From Nitrosospira sp. Is2 (GTDB lineage: Bacteria; Pseudomonadota; Gammaproteobacteria; Burkholderiales; Nitrosomonadaceae): DNA of 64,000 bases. A program made the position numbers and the translations under genes. A model generated the notes under the pieces. The model was not told the origin of the DNA. It saw only the letters and a list, made by a program, of their open reading frames with translations, and searched no databases. The stretch covers positions 2,294,001 through 2,358,000 of the forward strand of contig NZ_CP137134.1 in assembly GCF_033095785.1 (NCBI RefSeq), read 5' to 3'. Within the stretch, counting starts at the first letter, position 1, and the number at the start of each line of letters is the position of its first letter. Of this stretch, positions 35,764 through 45,070 are shown piece after piece.

Positions 35764-36174
35764 ATGCAACCATTGATGATTCCGGTCCTGAAGCGGCTCA
35801 TGATGGGCAGCGCCCTCATCATGGCGCTGGGAGCGAGCCTGCATAGCGCCCCGGTGCTGGCGCACGCCATGTTGGTCAAGGCCGAGCCGGCGCGCCGCGC
35901 CGTGCTCTCCCAGCCGCCTGCGCAAGTGCGGCTCTGGTTTAACGAAGAAATCGAAAAGGATTACGCCTCGCTTGCCGTGCTTGACGGGGCCAAGGCCGCG
36001 GTGACCGATGCCAAGCCCACGATTGCCGCAGACGACCCCAAGGCCATAGTTCTGGCATTGCCGGAACTGGCGCCGGGCAAATACACAGTCAAGTTCCGGG
36101 TACTGTCGGTGGACGGCCACGTAGTTGACACGTCCTACGACTTCACAGTAAAGAGCAAAGCGCAAGAGAAATGA
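35764..36174 (+). CDS. copC: Periplasmic copper-binding protein CopC
   Basis: 136 residues from ATG 35764, which has a GAGGAG ribosome binding site; an upstream in-frame start at 35725 lacks one. After a signal peptide the mature protein starts HAMLVKAEPARRAV, with the N-terminal His that coordinates Cu(II) in CopC proteins. The RLWFNEEIEKDYASLAV strand and the C-terminal VLSVDGHVVDTSYDFTV with conserved Asp and His complete the copper site and beta-barrel. Its stop overlaps the copD start by four bases, so it probably hands copper to CopD. Confidence 0.95.
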   Translation: MQPLMIPVLKRLMMGSALIMALGASLHSAPVLAHAMLVKAEPARRAVLSQPPAQVRLWFNEEIEKDYASLAVLDGAKAAVTDAKPTIAADDPKAIVLALPELAPGKYTVKFRVLSVDGHVVDTSYDFTVKSKAQEK

Positions 36175-38285
36175 TCGAGGTCATCGCGACGCTCCTGCGC
36201 TGGTTACAGCTCGCGTCCAACATGATCCTGGTCGGCGGCTGCGTCTTTCTGGCAATCGCCGGGACCTTCCACTCCCCCTGGGTTACCCGCCTGGAGCGCC
36301 TGCTTCCCTGGCTCTGCTTGATCCTCCTGATCGGGCTGCTGGGCATTTTAGCCACCACCACGGCACAGGCCACCGGCATCAGCGAGAACGCCTGGCGCCC
36401 GCAAGTCTGGCTCGCACTCCTGCAAAACACCCGCATGGGACAGATATGGATAGGGCGGGTCATCTGCGCCCTGATCGTCACCGCCATCGCCCTCTATTTG
36501 CGCTACTCCGAGCGTGCGCGCTGGAAATACGTGCTGTGCGCCACCGCTGCCGCCCTGACCTTGACTGTCGGCTCCCTTGCCAGCCATTCCGCGGCCGAAG
36601 AACTGTCAGTGGTATCGATATTGCCCTATGCCCTGCACATCATCCTGGCCAGCGTCTGGTTCGGCGCCCTGCCCGCCTTCCTGGTGGTGTGCTATGCCTG
36701 CACCGAGCCTGCCTCATCCAATCCGGGCAATCCGACGGGCAGCCAGCCCTCCATGCGCGCGGGCATCCAGACCGAAGCCATCCAGCGCATCCATGCCCTG
36801 TTCCAGTCACGCGAAGAAGCGGTCATGGCCGATGCCCAGGCATTGAAGCGTTTCTCCGCCATGGCCCTGCCGGTCATGCTGGCGGTGATTGCCACCGGCG
36901 TCATCATCACCGACCGCATGGTCGACACCAGCTATGGCGCGCTCGTGGCCACTTCATACGGCTGGCTGCTCGATGCCAAGATCGCCCTGCTGGTGATCGT
37001 ACTTATCATTGCCGCGCGCGCCCGCTCCACCTGGCTGCCGCTGCTGTCCCAGCGTGCTGACTCTAACCTGGCGCAAGCCGGCGGACAGAGGCTGCGCAAA
37101 TGGGTCAGCTTCGAATTCGTGCTCGCCTTAGGCATTGTGCTCCTGGCCACCATCGTGGCCAACACCGTGCCAGCCAAGCACGCCCTCATCCAGACCTGGC
37201 CCTATTCCTTCCGCTTCTCCATCGCCGCCACCTGGGGCGATCAGGCCGTCATGATGCGGGTCTGGAGCGGTGTGGCGCTGCTCTTGCTCTCCGGCGTGAT
37301 CTTCACCCTGGGCAATCTCAAAAAATGGGACAAGAAACGCCGCTTCGGCATCCCGGCGCTGCTTCTGGCCCTGGCCGCAGGCGTAGGCTTGCCGCCGCTT
37401 GCCATCGACGCCTATCCGGAAACCTATCGCAAGACCCCGGTGCCGTTTGACACCATCTCCATTGCCAACGGCTCGGCCCTGTTCGCCGAGAACTGCGTGG
37501 CCTGTCATGGTTCCCAGGGCAAGGGCGATGGCGTCATGGCCAAGAGCTTTGCCAAGCCACCGGTGGACATGCTCACTGAACCGCACACCGCCAAGCATAC
37601 CGCAGGCGACTTCTTCCACTGGCTCACCTTCGGCATCCCCGATACCGGCATGCCGGTATTTGCCGACAAGCTCTCCGAAGAGGATCGCTGGGATGTGGTC
37701 AATTACCTGCATGCCATGTCGCGCGGCTATCAGGCGCGCCTGATGAGCCCCAGCGTCAAGCCCGAGCAGCCCCAGCCTTCCATGGGCCCGCCCAATTTCT
37801 CCTACGTCGCCCACGATGGCTCAAGCGGCACACTAAAGGATTTCCGCGGCCAGAAGAACGTGCTGCTGGTGCTGTTCTCGTGGCCGCAATCGCGCGAGCG
37901 TATGGAGCAGCTGCAGCAGCTCCATACCGAGCTTGGGCGCGCCAACACAGTGCTCCTGGCCGTGCCCGAGGATGATCCCGATGCGCAGGAGCTGGCCCAG
38001 ATCAAGGCGGAGGTTCCCTTCCCGGTGGTGACCGAAGGCGCCCACGAGATCGTGAAAAGCTATGCCCTGTTCCGTCGCACCCTGAGCAAGCCCGACCTGC
38101 TGGGTCCGGGCACCTTGCCCGAGCACATGGAGTTCCTGGTGGACCGCTTCGGCTATCTGCGCGCACGCTGGATTGCCGATGCCGATGGCCCCGGCTGGAG
38201 CAATCCCCAGTCCCTCATGCAGCAGGTCGCACAACTCAATCGCGAAAAGGAAATACTCCCCCCACCAGGCGACCATGTGCATTGA
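36171..38285 (+). CDS. copD: CopD membrane protein fused to a cytochrome c domain and a thioredoxin-fold domain without CxxC
   Basis: 704 residues, far longer than the about 300 of a simple CopD. Residues 1-400 hold about eight or more membrane helices with the CopD region. Residues about 425-525 form a class I cytochrome c domain with one haem motif, CVACH (Cys442, Cys445, His446), and a likely Met ligand in DTGMPVF. Residues about 540-690 look like a thioredoxin/peroxiredoxin fold (GTLKDFRGQKNVLLVLFSWPQSRERMEQLQQL ... EFLVDRFGYLRARW), but the active-site position reads SWPQSRE, with no cysteine. It overlaps copC by four bases. Copper transport is the family role; the fusions suggest coupling to redox chemistry in the periplasm. 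Confidence 0.9.
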   Translation: MIEVIATLLRWLQLASNMILVGGCVFLAIAGTFHSPWVTRLERLLPWLCLILLIGLLGILATTTAQATGISENAWRPQVWLALLQNTRMGQIWIGRVICALIVTAIALYLRYSERARWKYVLCATAAALTLTVGSLASHSAAEELSVVSILPYALHIILASVWFGALPAFLVVCYACTEPASSNPGNPTGSQPSMRAGIQTEAIQRIHALFQSREEAVMADAQALKRFSAMALPVMLAVIATGVIITDRMVDTSYGALVATSYGWLLDAKIALLVIVLIIAARARSTWLPLLSQRADSNLAQAGGQRLRKWVSFEFVLALGIVLLATIVANTVPAKHALIQTWPYSFRFSIAATWGDQAVMMRVWSGVALLLLSGVIFTLGNLKKWDKKRRFGIPALLLALAAGVGLPPLAIDAYPETYRKTPVPFDTISIANGSALFAENCVACHGSQGKGDGVMAKSFAKPPVDMLTEPHTAKHTAGDFFHWLTFGIPDTGMPVFADKLSEEDRWDVVNYLHAMSRGYQARLMSPSVKPEQPQPSMGPPNFSYVAHDGSSGTLKDFRGQKNVLLVLFSWPQSRERMEQLQQLHTELGRANTVLLAVPEDDPDAQELAQIKAEVPFPVVTEGAHEIVKSYALFRRTLSKPDLLGPGTLPEHMEFLVDRFGYLRARWIADADGPGWSNPQSLMQQVAQLNREKEILPPPGDHVH

Positions 38286-38400
38286 CTGCGACGTAAGAAT
38301 AAAGGCTAGCGAGTAGTGCCGACGGCGGTGCTGCCTTCGCGGACGACGCTGTGGGCCGGTTTGTGGTGAGTTAAAATGCCCACAAGATGAAACCAAGGGA

Positions 38401-39045
38401 TTACTCGGGCGCGTCGTCTGCCGGGGTGTCAGGAATCGGTAACAATCCCATCGTTCCTTTCTGCTCAATGACCGAGCCCAGCTCATCCAACGGTGGCAGT
38501 TCGGCTAGCGAGCGCAGGTTCAGGTCGTTGAGAAAGTTTGCCGTTGTACCGTAAAGGGCTGGCCTGCCTGGAACATCGCGATGACCGATTGCCGCTATCC
38601 AGCCACGCGACTCCAACGCCTTAAGTATGGTCCCCGACACGGAAACTCCGCGAATTTCCTCAATGTCGCCACGTGTCACGGGTTGCCGATACGCGATGAT
38701 CGCAAGCGTCTCAAGCACGGCGCGCGAGTAGCGCGGCGGTCTTTGCGGGTTGATGCGATCGAGAAACTTTTGCATCTCCGGTTTAGCCTGAAAGCGCCAG
38801 CCGCTGGCAACATTTACCAGCTCTACCCCTTTCCCTTCCCAGTCCCGACGCAATTCCTCCAGTAGCCTGCGCAGCACTTCAGCGCTCAGCTCTTCGTCGA
38901 AAATCTTTCTGAGATCGGAGAGGGGCAATGGTTCCTGGGCCGTGAGCAACGCCACTTCCAGGATCCGCTTGATTTCCGCAGGATTGCCGGGGCTGACCAC
39001 GCCTATGGAACTAGATGACGGAGAGGGTACTAACCGGCCTGACAT
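38401..39045 (-). CDS. scpB: Segregation and condensation protein B
   Basis: 214 residues from ATG 39045, overlapping the end of scpA by 35 bases; a GTG at 39063 and a GTG at 39000 are alternatives. ScpB has two winged-helix domains and binds ScpA, the kleisin of the bacterial SMC condensin. The EIKRILEVALLTAQEPLPLSDLR start, the RAVLETLAIIAYRQPVTRGDIEEIRGVSVSGTILKALESRGWI signature (quoted in part) and YGTTANFLNDLNLRSLAELPPL are diagnostic. The overlap supports translational coupling to scpA. Confidence 0.93.
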   Translation of the reverse strand: MSGRLVPSPSSSSIGVVSPGNPAEIKRILEVALLTAQEPLPLSDLRKIFDEELSAEVLRRLLEELRRDWEGKGVELVNVASGWRFQAKPEMQKFLDRINPQRPPRYSRAVLETLAIIAYRQPVTRGDIEEIRGVSVSGTILKALESRGWIAAIGHRDVPGRPALYGTTANFLNDLNLRSLAELPPLDELGSVIEQKGTMGLLPIPDTPADDAPE

Positions 39046-39826
39046 AGATAATCCCAAAAGCACGAGGTTGGCTCACCTCAACCTGATGCTCTTTGACAAG
39101 CTCAAGTAGTGCCAGAAACGTTACGACAAGTTCCGGGGCTCCTGCCGCGGCACTGAATAAATCGTGAAACTCAATAAAGGCGCGCCCCTGCAATTGGCTT
39201 AAGATGCGACTCATGTGTTCTCGCACCGACAGCTCCGCCCGGGTGATCTGGTGGCGACGATTTGCCTGGCAGCGAGCCATCAGCATAAGCCACGCATCGC
39301 GCAGGTCCTCCATGCTGACTTCCGGGAGGCGGTCGGCCATCGCCGGCTCGATCCAGACCCTCGTCAGCAGGAAGTCCCGATCCGCTTGTGGCAGTTCATC
39401 GAGTCGCTGAGCAGCGGCTTTCATTTGCTCGTATTCCAGCAGGCGCCGTACCAATTCAGCGCGAGGGTCGCTCTCTTCCTCATCTCGGACAACGGCCACC
39501 GGCAACAGCATGCGTGATTTGATGTCAATCAATACCGCCGCCATGAGAAGGTATTCTGCCGCCAATTCCAATTTGTTTGCGCGCATCATTCCAATATAGG
39601 CCATGTATTGGCGGCTGAGCTCCGCCATGGGGATGTCCAGCACGTCGAGGTTATGCTTGCGAATAAGATACAGCAGTAAATCGAGAGGGCCCTGGAACGT
39701 CTCGAGGAACACTTCCAGAGCGTCGGGCGGAATATACAAATCCGCCGGTAATTCCGTTAGGGGCTCCCCATGAATTTTAGCCACCGCGGAAGCAGCGGAT
39801 TGCGAAAACCCACTATCCATCGTCAT
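39011..39826 (-). CDS. scpA: Segregation and condensation protein A (kleisin)
   Basis: 271 residues. ScpA bridges the heads of SMC and binds ScpB in chromosome condensation. The N-terminal FQGPLDLLLYLIRKHNLDVLDIPMAELSRQY region is the highly conserved SMC-neck-binding segment. The YLLMAAVLIDIKSRMLLP segment and the C-terminal winged-helix FIEFHDLFSAAAGAPELVVTFLALLELVKE complete the kleisin. It is first of the scpAB pair on the minus strand, downstream of trpS. Confidence 0.93.
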   Translation of the reverse strand: MTMDSGFSQSAASAVAKIHGEPLTELPADLYIPPDALEVFLETFQGPLDLLLYLIRKHNLDVLDIPMAELSRQYMAYIGMMRANKLELAAEYLLMAAVLIDIKSRMLLPVAVVRDEEESDPRAELVRRLLEYEQMKAAAQRLDELPQADRDFLLTRVWIEPAMADRLPEVSMEDLRDAWLMLMARCQANRRHQITRAELSVREHMSRILSQLQGRAFIEFHDLFSAAAGAPELVVTFLALLELVKEHQVEVSQPRAFGIIYVRPVSTLSVI

Positions 39827-39885
39827 GTGAAGCTAAGGAAACGCTCAACGTGCTCAGCAAGGAAAAGGGCATATCTACCAGCGTG

Positions 39886-41088
39886 CTAAGAGTAGTCCAG
39901 TCCCATTGCCTCTCTTACGTCCCGCATGGTCTCCTGCGCCAATTTATCGGCTCTCTCGCAACCGTCGGCGATGATATTACGTACCAGTGTGGGGTCTTCC
40001 TCATACATACGCGCCCGCTCGTGCATGGGTTGCTGCTCTGCCAATATCGCGTCAATAACCGGCTGTTTGCACTCCAGACAACCGATTCCCGCGGTAGTGC
40101 ATCCCTGTTGCACCCACGCCCGGGTGTCATCGTCCGAGTAAACCAGATGGAACTGCCACAATGGGCATTTTGCCGGGTCCCCGGGATCGCTGCGGCGGAC
40201 GCGCGCCGGGTCGGTCGGCATGGTGCGTATCTTCTTTATCACACTTGCCGGTTCCTCGCGCAGGGTGATCGTGTTATTGTAAGATTTCGACATCTTCTGT
40301 CCATCCAGACCCGGCATTTTCGGTGCCTGAGTCAGCATAACCTCGGGCTCGGAGAGAATCATCTTTCCGCCGCCCTCCAGGTATCCAAATAAACGCTCCT
40401 GATCGCCCAGGCTCAAATTCTGTTGTTCTTCAAGCAGCGCTTTTGCTGCAGCGAGCGCCTCATCGTCGCCGTGCTCCTGGTACCGATTCCGCAAGTCGCG
40501 GTAAAGTTTAGATTTTTTTGAACCAAGTTTTTTTATCGCCGCTTCCGCTTTTTCGCGGAATCCGACTTCCTTGCCGTAAATATGGTTGAAGCGCCGCGCG
40601 ATTTCGCGGGTAAACTCGATATGCGGCGTCTGGTCTTCGCCCACTGGCACACGGGTGGAGCGATAAATGAGAATATCCGCGCTTTGCAGCAGGGGGTAAC
40701 CCAGAAAGCCGTACGTATTCAACTCTTTCTCAAACAGCTTTTCCTGTTGGTCCTTATAGGAAGGCACGCGTTCCAGCCATCCCAGGGGGGTAACCATGGA
40801 GAGCAGCAGGTGCAACTCGGCATGTGCCGGCACCCGGGATTGAACAAATAATGTCGCTTGTGCTGGATCCACGCCTGCAGCCAGCCAGTCAATCACCATA
40901 TCCCAGACGTGGCGCTCGATGACGTCCGGCGTATCGTAGTGCGTGGTGAGAGCGTGCCAGTCCGCGACGAAGAATAGGCACTCAAACTGGTGCTGTAGCT
41001 CCACCCAGTTCTTCAGCACGCCGTGATAGTGCCCCAAATGAAGGCCGCCCGTGGGACGCATTCCCGATAAAACACGCTCAGTGAACAT
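39886..41088 (-). CDS. trpS: Tryptophanyl-tRNA synthetase
   Basis: 400 residues from ATG 41088; an upstream in-frame ATG at 41142 would add an 18-residue leader not seen in the family. It charges tRNA-Trp. The class I signatures are GGLHLGHYHGVL (HIGH motif) and GQKMSKSYNN (KMSKS). The SGMRPTGGLHLG start and the ADWHALTTHYD segment are typical of bacterial TrpS of the longer betaproteobacterial type. It lies downstream of the M50 protease gene on the same strand, 34 bases apart. Confidence 0.96.
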   Translation of the reverse strand: MFTERVLSGMRPTGGLHLGHYHGVLKNWVELQHQFECLFFVADWHALTTHYDTPDVIERHVWDMVIDWLAAGVDPAQATLFVQSRVPAHAELHLLLSMVTPLGWLERVPSYKDQQEKLFEKELNTYGFLGYPLLQSADILIYRSTRVPVGEDQTPHIEFTREIARRFNHIYGKEVGFREKAEAAIKKLGSKKSKLYRDLRNRYQEHGDDEALAAAKALLEEQQNLSLGDQERLFGYLEGGGKMILSEPEVMLTQAPKMPGLDGQKMSKSYNNTITLREEPASVIKKIRTMPTDPARVRRSDPGDPAKCPLWQFHLVYSDDDTRAWVQQGCTTAGIGCLECKQPVIDAILAEQQPMHERARMYEEDPTLVRNIIADGCERADKLAQETMRDVREAMGLDYS

Positions 41089-41122
41089 ACCCCTTGTCCT
41101 TATCCAACCAATCCAATTATTT

Positions 41123-41773
41123 TCAGTAGGCTTCCAGGCCAAAAAACAACGCTACCAGCTGTATCGTAATCGCTGTAAACGGACCAATGATGGCACCCAA
41201 CACCCCGGTCATCAACAGCATAAGGAGGATCATGAAGCCGTACGGTTCAATCCTTGCAAAACCGTTAGCCAGGCGCTGCGGCAGAAGGCTTACCGCGATA
41301 CGGCCGCCATCGAGCGGCGGCAGAGGCAATAGATTCAAAACCATCAGGATCACGTTGATTTTAATCCCCGCTTCCCCCATCAATACCATAGGCCGGGCAA
41401 GATCGGTGTCCGACAGGGCGAGGCCAAGCTTGATAACGAACGCCCAAAGCAACGCCATGAAAAGGTTGGCGCCCGGCCCGGCCAGGGCCACCCAAAGCAT
41501 GTCCTGTTTCGGTCGGCGCAACGCCGAGAAGTCGACGGGCACCGGTTTGGCCCAGCCGAATAGTATTCCGCCCAGCCACAGCGTCAACAAGGGAAGCAGG
41601 ATCGTGCCCACCGGATCGATGTGGCGAACCGGATTCAGACTGACGCGTCCTTGCGCATAGGCGGTCATATCGCCAAAATGCTTCGCCACATAACCATGAG
41701 CGGCTTCGTGCAAGGTGATGGCAAAAATTACCGGGAGCGCATAGATGGCAACATTCTGAATAATGCTATCCAT
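41123..41773 (-). CDS. Site-2-protease-like membrane metalloprotease (M50 family)
   Basis: 216 residues from ATG 41773, which overlaps the stop of the preceding gene (ATGGATAG); TTG 41785 is an alternative. The zinc motif HEAAHGYVAKHFGD (HExxH) lies in the first membrane helix, and the second family motif NLLPLPPLDGGRI supplies the third ligand Asp. Four to six membrane segments are visible. The YwhC/YdgP-type short M50 proteins cut within membranes; their substrates are mostly unknown. It is co-transcribed with the Sua5/YciO gene and trpS, an arrangement common in proteobacteria. Confidence 0.9.
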   Translation of the reverse strand: MDSIIQNVAIYALPVIFAITLHEAAHGYVAKHFGDMTAYAQGRVSLNPVRHIDPVGTILLPLLTLWLGGILFGWAKPVPVDFSALRRPKQDMLWVALAGPGANLFMALLWAFVIKLGLALSDTDLARPMVLMGEAGIKINVILMVLNLLPLPPLDGGRIAVSLLPQRLANGFARIEPYGFMILLMLLMTGVLGAIIGPFTAITIQLVALFFGLEAY

Positions 41774-42398
41774 TGGAGATTCCAAAAGGCTGGAGGCTCC
41801 CTTTTCCTTCCCGTATCACTTCCGGCACATCCCCGGTCATATCAATGACGGTGGTCATCTCCAGCCCGCAGGCGCCCCCATCCAGCACCAGTTCCACCTG
41901 ATGCTCGAGGCGGGCCCGGATGTCCCCAGCATCGTTAAGTGGGAACTCATCGCCAGGCATTATCAGGGTGGAACTCAACAGCGGCTCATCCAACTCCGTC
42001 AACAACGCCTGCACGATGGGATGATCCGGAATTCTGACGCCGATTGTATCGCGCTTCGGCGGCTGCAAGCGGCGCGGAACTTCCCGGGTAGCTTGAAATA
42101 TAAAGGTGTAGCTACCGGGCGTACTCATCTTGAGCAGCCTATATTGCCGATTATCAACTTTGGCGTAATGCGAGATTTCGGCGAGGTTGCGACACATCAG
42201 CGTAAAGTGATGCCGCTCATCCATCTGCCGTATCGCCCGAATTCGAGTCATGACGGTTTTATCGCCCAAGTGGCCTCCAAGCGCATAACACGAATCGGTA
42301 GGGTAGGCGATCACCCCTCCGGCGCGCACAATAGCCGCAGCCTGCCGTATCAGACGCAACTGGGGGTTTTCCGGATGAATCGAAAAGAATTGAGCCAC
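41766..42398 (-). CDS. Sua5/YciO/YrdC-family protein (threonylcarbamoyl-AMP synthase-like)
   Basis: 210 residues. The fold binds ATP, and true members make threonylcarbamoyl-AMP for the t6A modification of tRNA. The segments GGVIAYPTDSCYALGGHLGD, KRDTIGVRIPDHPIVQALL and LLSSTLIMPGDEFPLND match the short YciO branch, whose activity is less certain than TsaC. Its last codons overlap the M50 protease start, so the two are translationally coupled. Cytoplasmic. Confidence 0.88.
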   Translation of the reverse strand: MAQFFSIHPENPQLRLIRQAAAIVRAGGVIAYPTDSCYALGGHLGDKTVMTRIRAIRQMDERHHFTLMCRNLAEISHYAKVDNRQYRLLKMSTPGSYTFIFQATREVPRRLQPPKRDTIGVRIPDHPIVQALLTELDEPLLSSTLIMPGDEFPLNDAGDIRARLEHQVELVLDGGACGLEMTTVIDMTGDVPEVIREGKGSLQPFGISNG

Positions 42399-42553
42399 GA
42401 GAAAAATAGCTGACGATTTTTATCAATGTGTTGTCTGCGGGTCCGTTTCCTGGTACATCATCCGTGGGCCGCCGGAAGGCATCTCGGGTGCCAAAGGGGG
42501 TACATCACACTGGTTAGTATCGCGCCGTGGTGGCAGTACACCCAAAAAGGCAA

Positions 42554-43405
42554 TCACCCTGCGTGGATCGCTTCCTTCCAGTCATGCCATACGGGCCTGC
42601 AGATGGCAGGCAGCGCCGGCATTCTCCCCAGATCGAAGTAGCTTTCCCCCGGGCCGTGAAAGTCCGAACCGCGCGAAGCAAGTAAGCCCAGCCGCTGGCA
42701 ATGGCGCGCAAACAGCAATGATTGCTCCGGCGTATGACTACCGGTGATCACCTCGATAGCCTCGCCACCCATTGCGCGGAATTCCTCCAGCAACTCGTCC
42801 AGCGCTTTCTTGCTCAGCTTGTAACGGCCGGGATGAGCGATCACGGCTCTGCCACCGCTGCCGCGTATCCAGCCAACCGCGTCGCTTAACGGCACCCACT
42901 GGTGTGGCGCATATCCAGGCTTACCCTTGACCAGGTATTTCTTGAAGACTGCTTTCGCATCTCTGGCGTGACCCTGCTGAATTAAAAAGCGGGCGAAGTG
43001 CATCCGCCCCAGCAAATGCCCCTCTCCAGCATTGCGGCAGGCGCCTTCAAAACTGCCGTGAATCCCGAATTTGTCCAGTTGCGCGGCGATATTACGCGCA
43101 CGCACCAGCCGGCCGTCTCGTATGGACGCCAAACCCCGAATGAGGTCGGGATGCTCAGGATTTATACCGAGGCCGACGATATGGACGGTCTGGCCGCGCC
43201 AGTCCACCGAAATTTCGACGCCGTTGACCAGGATAACGTTCTTCTCCGTGGCCGCCGCGTGGGCCTCCGCCAGCCCTCCCACGTCGTCGTGATCGGTCAG
43301 CGCGAGAATGTCAACCCCACGCGCAGCAGCGTGCTCGACCAATTGTGTTGGTGTGAGCAGACCGTCCGAAACCGTGGAGTGGCAATGCAAGTCGATGTTG
43401 AGCAT
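42554..43405 (-). CDS. PHP-domain phosphoesterase (YciV/RNase AM type)
   Basis: 283 residues. The PHP metal-binding motifs are plain: DLHCHSTVSDG at the start, LALTDHDDVGG, then HPGRYK and SRGSDFHGPG near the end. The family includes 3',5'-nucleotide bisphosphate phosphatases and 5'-3' exonucleases acting on short RNAs and 5S rRNA ends. Length and motif spacing match YciV. It heads a minus-strand run that continues, after a 155-base gap, into yciO-M50-trpS-scpAB, and is divergent from cysG. Confidence 0.9.
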   Translation of the reverse strand: MLNIDLHCHSTVSDGLLTPTQLVEHAAARGVDILALTDHDDVGGLAEAHAAATEKNVILVNGVEISVDWRGQTVHIVGLGINPEHPDLIRGLASIRDGRLVRARNIAAQLDKFGIHGSFEGACRNAGEGHLLGRMHFARFLIQQGHARDAKAVFKKYLVKGKPGYAPHQWVPLSDAVGWIRGSGGRAVIAHPGRYKLSKKALDELLEEFRAMGGEAIEVITGSHTPEQSLLFARHCQRLGLLASRGSDFHGPGESYFDLGRMPALPAICRPVWHDWKEAIHAG

Positions 43406-43576
43406 GAAGCAGGCAGGTTGCGCAAAGCGAGAGCCGCATCATAGCATAAGGGGGGGCGGAAAATTGAACTGCGACAACTGATCGGCTCACCCGGAGCGGA
43501 GCGTGGGCATTCACGCTAAAAGACCGAATGCTTCCGGTAGAGTAGGATATCGAATTGCCCAGATTAGACGGAACAA

Positions 43577-45034
43577 ATGGACTTTCTGCCAATTTTTATC
43601 GACATACGAAATCGTGACTGCCTTGTGGTCGGCGGCGGGGAAGTGGCCGCCCGGAAAGTGGCGTTGCTATCGCGAGCGGGGGCTCGGGTCACCATCATCG
43701 CCCCCCGGCTCTGTGAGGAACTGCACGAGCGGCTGTTGGTGCCGCGGGATCGGGAACAACCGCCGCAAACAAGAATTACTTATCTTGCCGAAACGTTTAG
43801 TCCCGATCATCTCGCCGATGCCGTTCTAGTTATCGCTGCTACAGATGATCCCACAGTTAACCGGAAGGTTTCCGAGGTTGCCAAAGGATTACGCATCCCC
43901 GTCAATGTCGTGGATGATCCGGCTTCATGCTCTTTCATCATGCCTTCGATTGTGGATCGCTCTCCCGTTCTTATCGCCGTATCGAGTGGGGGCGCGTCAC
44001 CGGTGCTTGCCCGGGTACTGAGAGCTCGACTGGAAACCATGATACCGATGGCTTATGGCCGCCTTGCGGCGTTCGCGGCCCAATTCCGCGAACGAGTGAA
44101 ACAGCAGCTTTCAGTTCCCGAGAACCGACGCAGATTCTGGGAGAAAGTATTGCAGGGGCCAGTTGCCGAAATGGTTTTCTCCGGCAGGGACCGGGCGGCA
44201 AAGGTGTATCTGGAGCGTGCGCTGGATAGCGAACCGGATGAGTCAAGCGGGGGAGAAGTATATCTGGTGGGCGCTGGCCCGGGCGACCCGGAGCTCCTGA
44301 CTTTTCGGGCAATGCGCCTGATGCAGCAGGCGGACGTGGTCGTGTATGACCGGTTGGTTTCACCTGAGATACTTGACATGGTGCGTCGCGATGCCGCCCG
44401 GATCTATGCCGGGAAGGAGCGCAGCAAGCACGCAATGCCGCAGGAATCGATTAATCAATTGCTGGTGCGGTTGGCCAAGGAAGGCAAGCGCGTGCTGCGG
44501 TTGAAAGGGGGCGATCCTTTCATCTTCGGCCGGGGGGGTGAGGAAATTGAAACCCTCTCCAGCCACGGAATTCCTTTTCAGGTCGTTCCGGGCATTACCG
44601 CGGCGACCGGTGCGGCATCCTATGCAGGTATCCCCCTCACTCATCGCGACTATGCCCAGTCGTGTGTCTTTGTCACCGGCCATCTCAAGGACGGGAGCGT
44701 GGACCTGGATTGGCCCATGCTGGCGCGCCCAAACCAGACCATCGTGGTCTATATGGGGCTCCTCGGCCTACCGGAGCTGTGCCGGCAATTAATCGCGCAC
44801 GGGCTATCTGCTACGACACCAGCCGCAATCGTGCAGCAGGGAACTACGCATAAACAGCGCGTATTGACCGGTACGTTGCAGAACCTTCCCGGTTTGACCG
44901 CTGCGGCCAAACTGATTCCGCCAACTCTTATCATCGTCGGCGAGGTCGTCAAACTGCATCGGCAACTGGCGTGGTTCGAGCCTCAACGGGATGAGGCTGC
45001 TCCCGCGATCGGTATTCTGGGCAGAGAACAGTAA
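43577..45034 (+). CDS. cysG: Sirohaem synthase (multifunctional)
   Basis: 485 residues. The N-terminal half is the precorrin-2 dehydrogenase/sirohydrochlorin ferrochelatase (MDFLPIFIDIRNRDCLVVGGGEVAARKVALL, quoted in part, with the Rossmann motif). The C-terminal half is uroporphyrinogen III methyltransferase (VYLVGAGPGDPELLTFRAMRLMQQADVVVYDRLV region, GGDPFIFGRGGEE, VVPGITAATGAASYAGIPLTHR). Together they convert uroporphyrinogen III to sirohaem, the cofactor of assimilatory sulphite and nitrite reductases. Single gene, convergent with the TauE-like permease. Confidence 0.96.
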   Translation: MDFLPIFIDIRNRDCLVVGGGEVAARKVALLSRAGARVTIIAPRLCEELHERLLVPRDREQPPQTRITYLAETFSPDHLADAVLVIAATDDPTVNRKVSEVAKGLRIPVNVVDDPASCSFIMPSIVDRSPVLIAVSSGGASPVLARVLRARLETMIPMAYGRLAAFAAQFRERVKQQLSVPENRRRFWEKVLQGPVAEMVFSGRDRAAKVYLERALDSEPDESSGGEVYLVGAGPGDPELLTFRAMRLMQQADVVVYDRLVSPEILDMVRRDAARIYAGKERSKHAMPQESINQLLVRLAKEGKRVLRLKGGDPFIFGRGGEEIETLSSHGIPFQVVPGITAATGAASYAGIPLTHRDYAQSCVFVTGHLKDGSVDLDWPMLARPNQTIVVYMGLLGLPELCRQLIAHGLSATTPAAIVQQGTTHKQRVLTGTLQNLPGLTAAAKLIPPTLIIVGEVVKLHRQLAWFEPQRDEAAPAIGILGREQ

Positions 45035-45070
45035 GCCTTTGCGCAATACCGCGCTATTCCATCGCATCTT

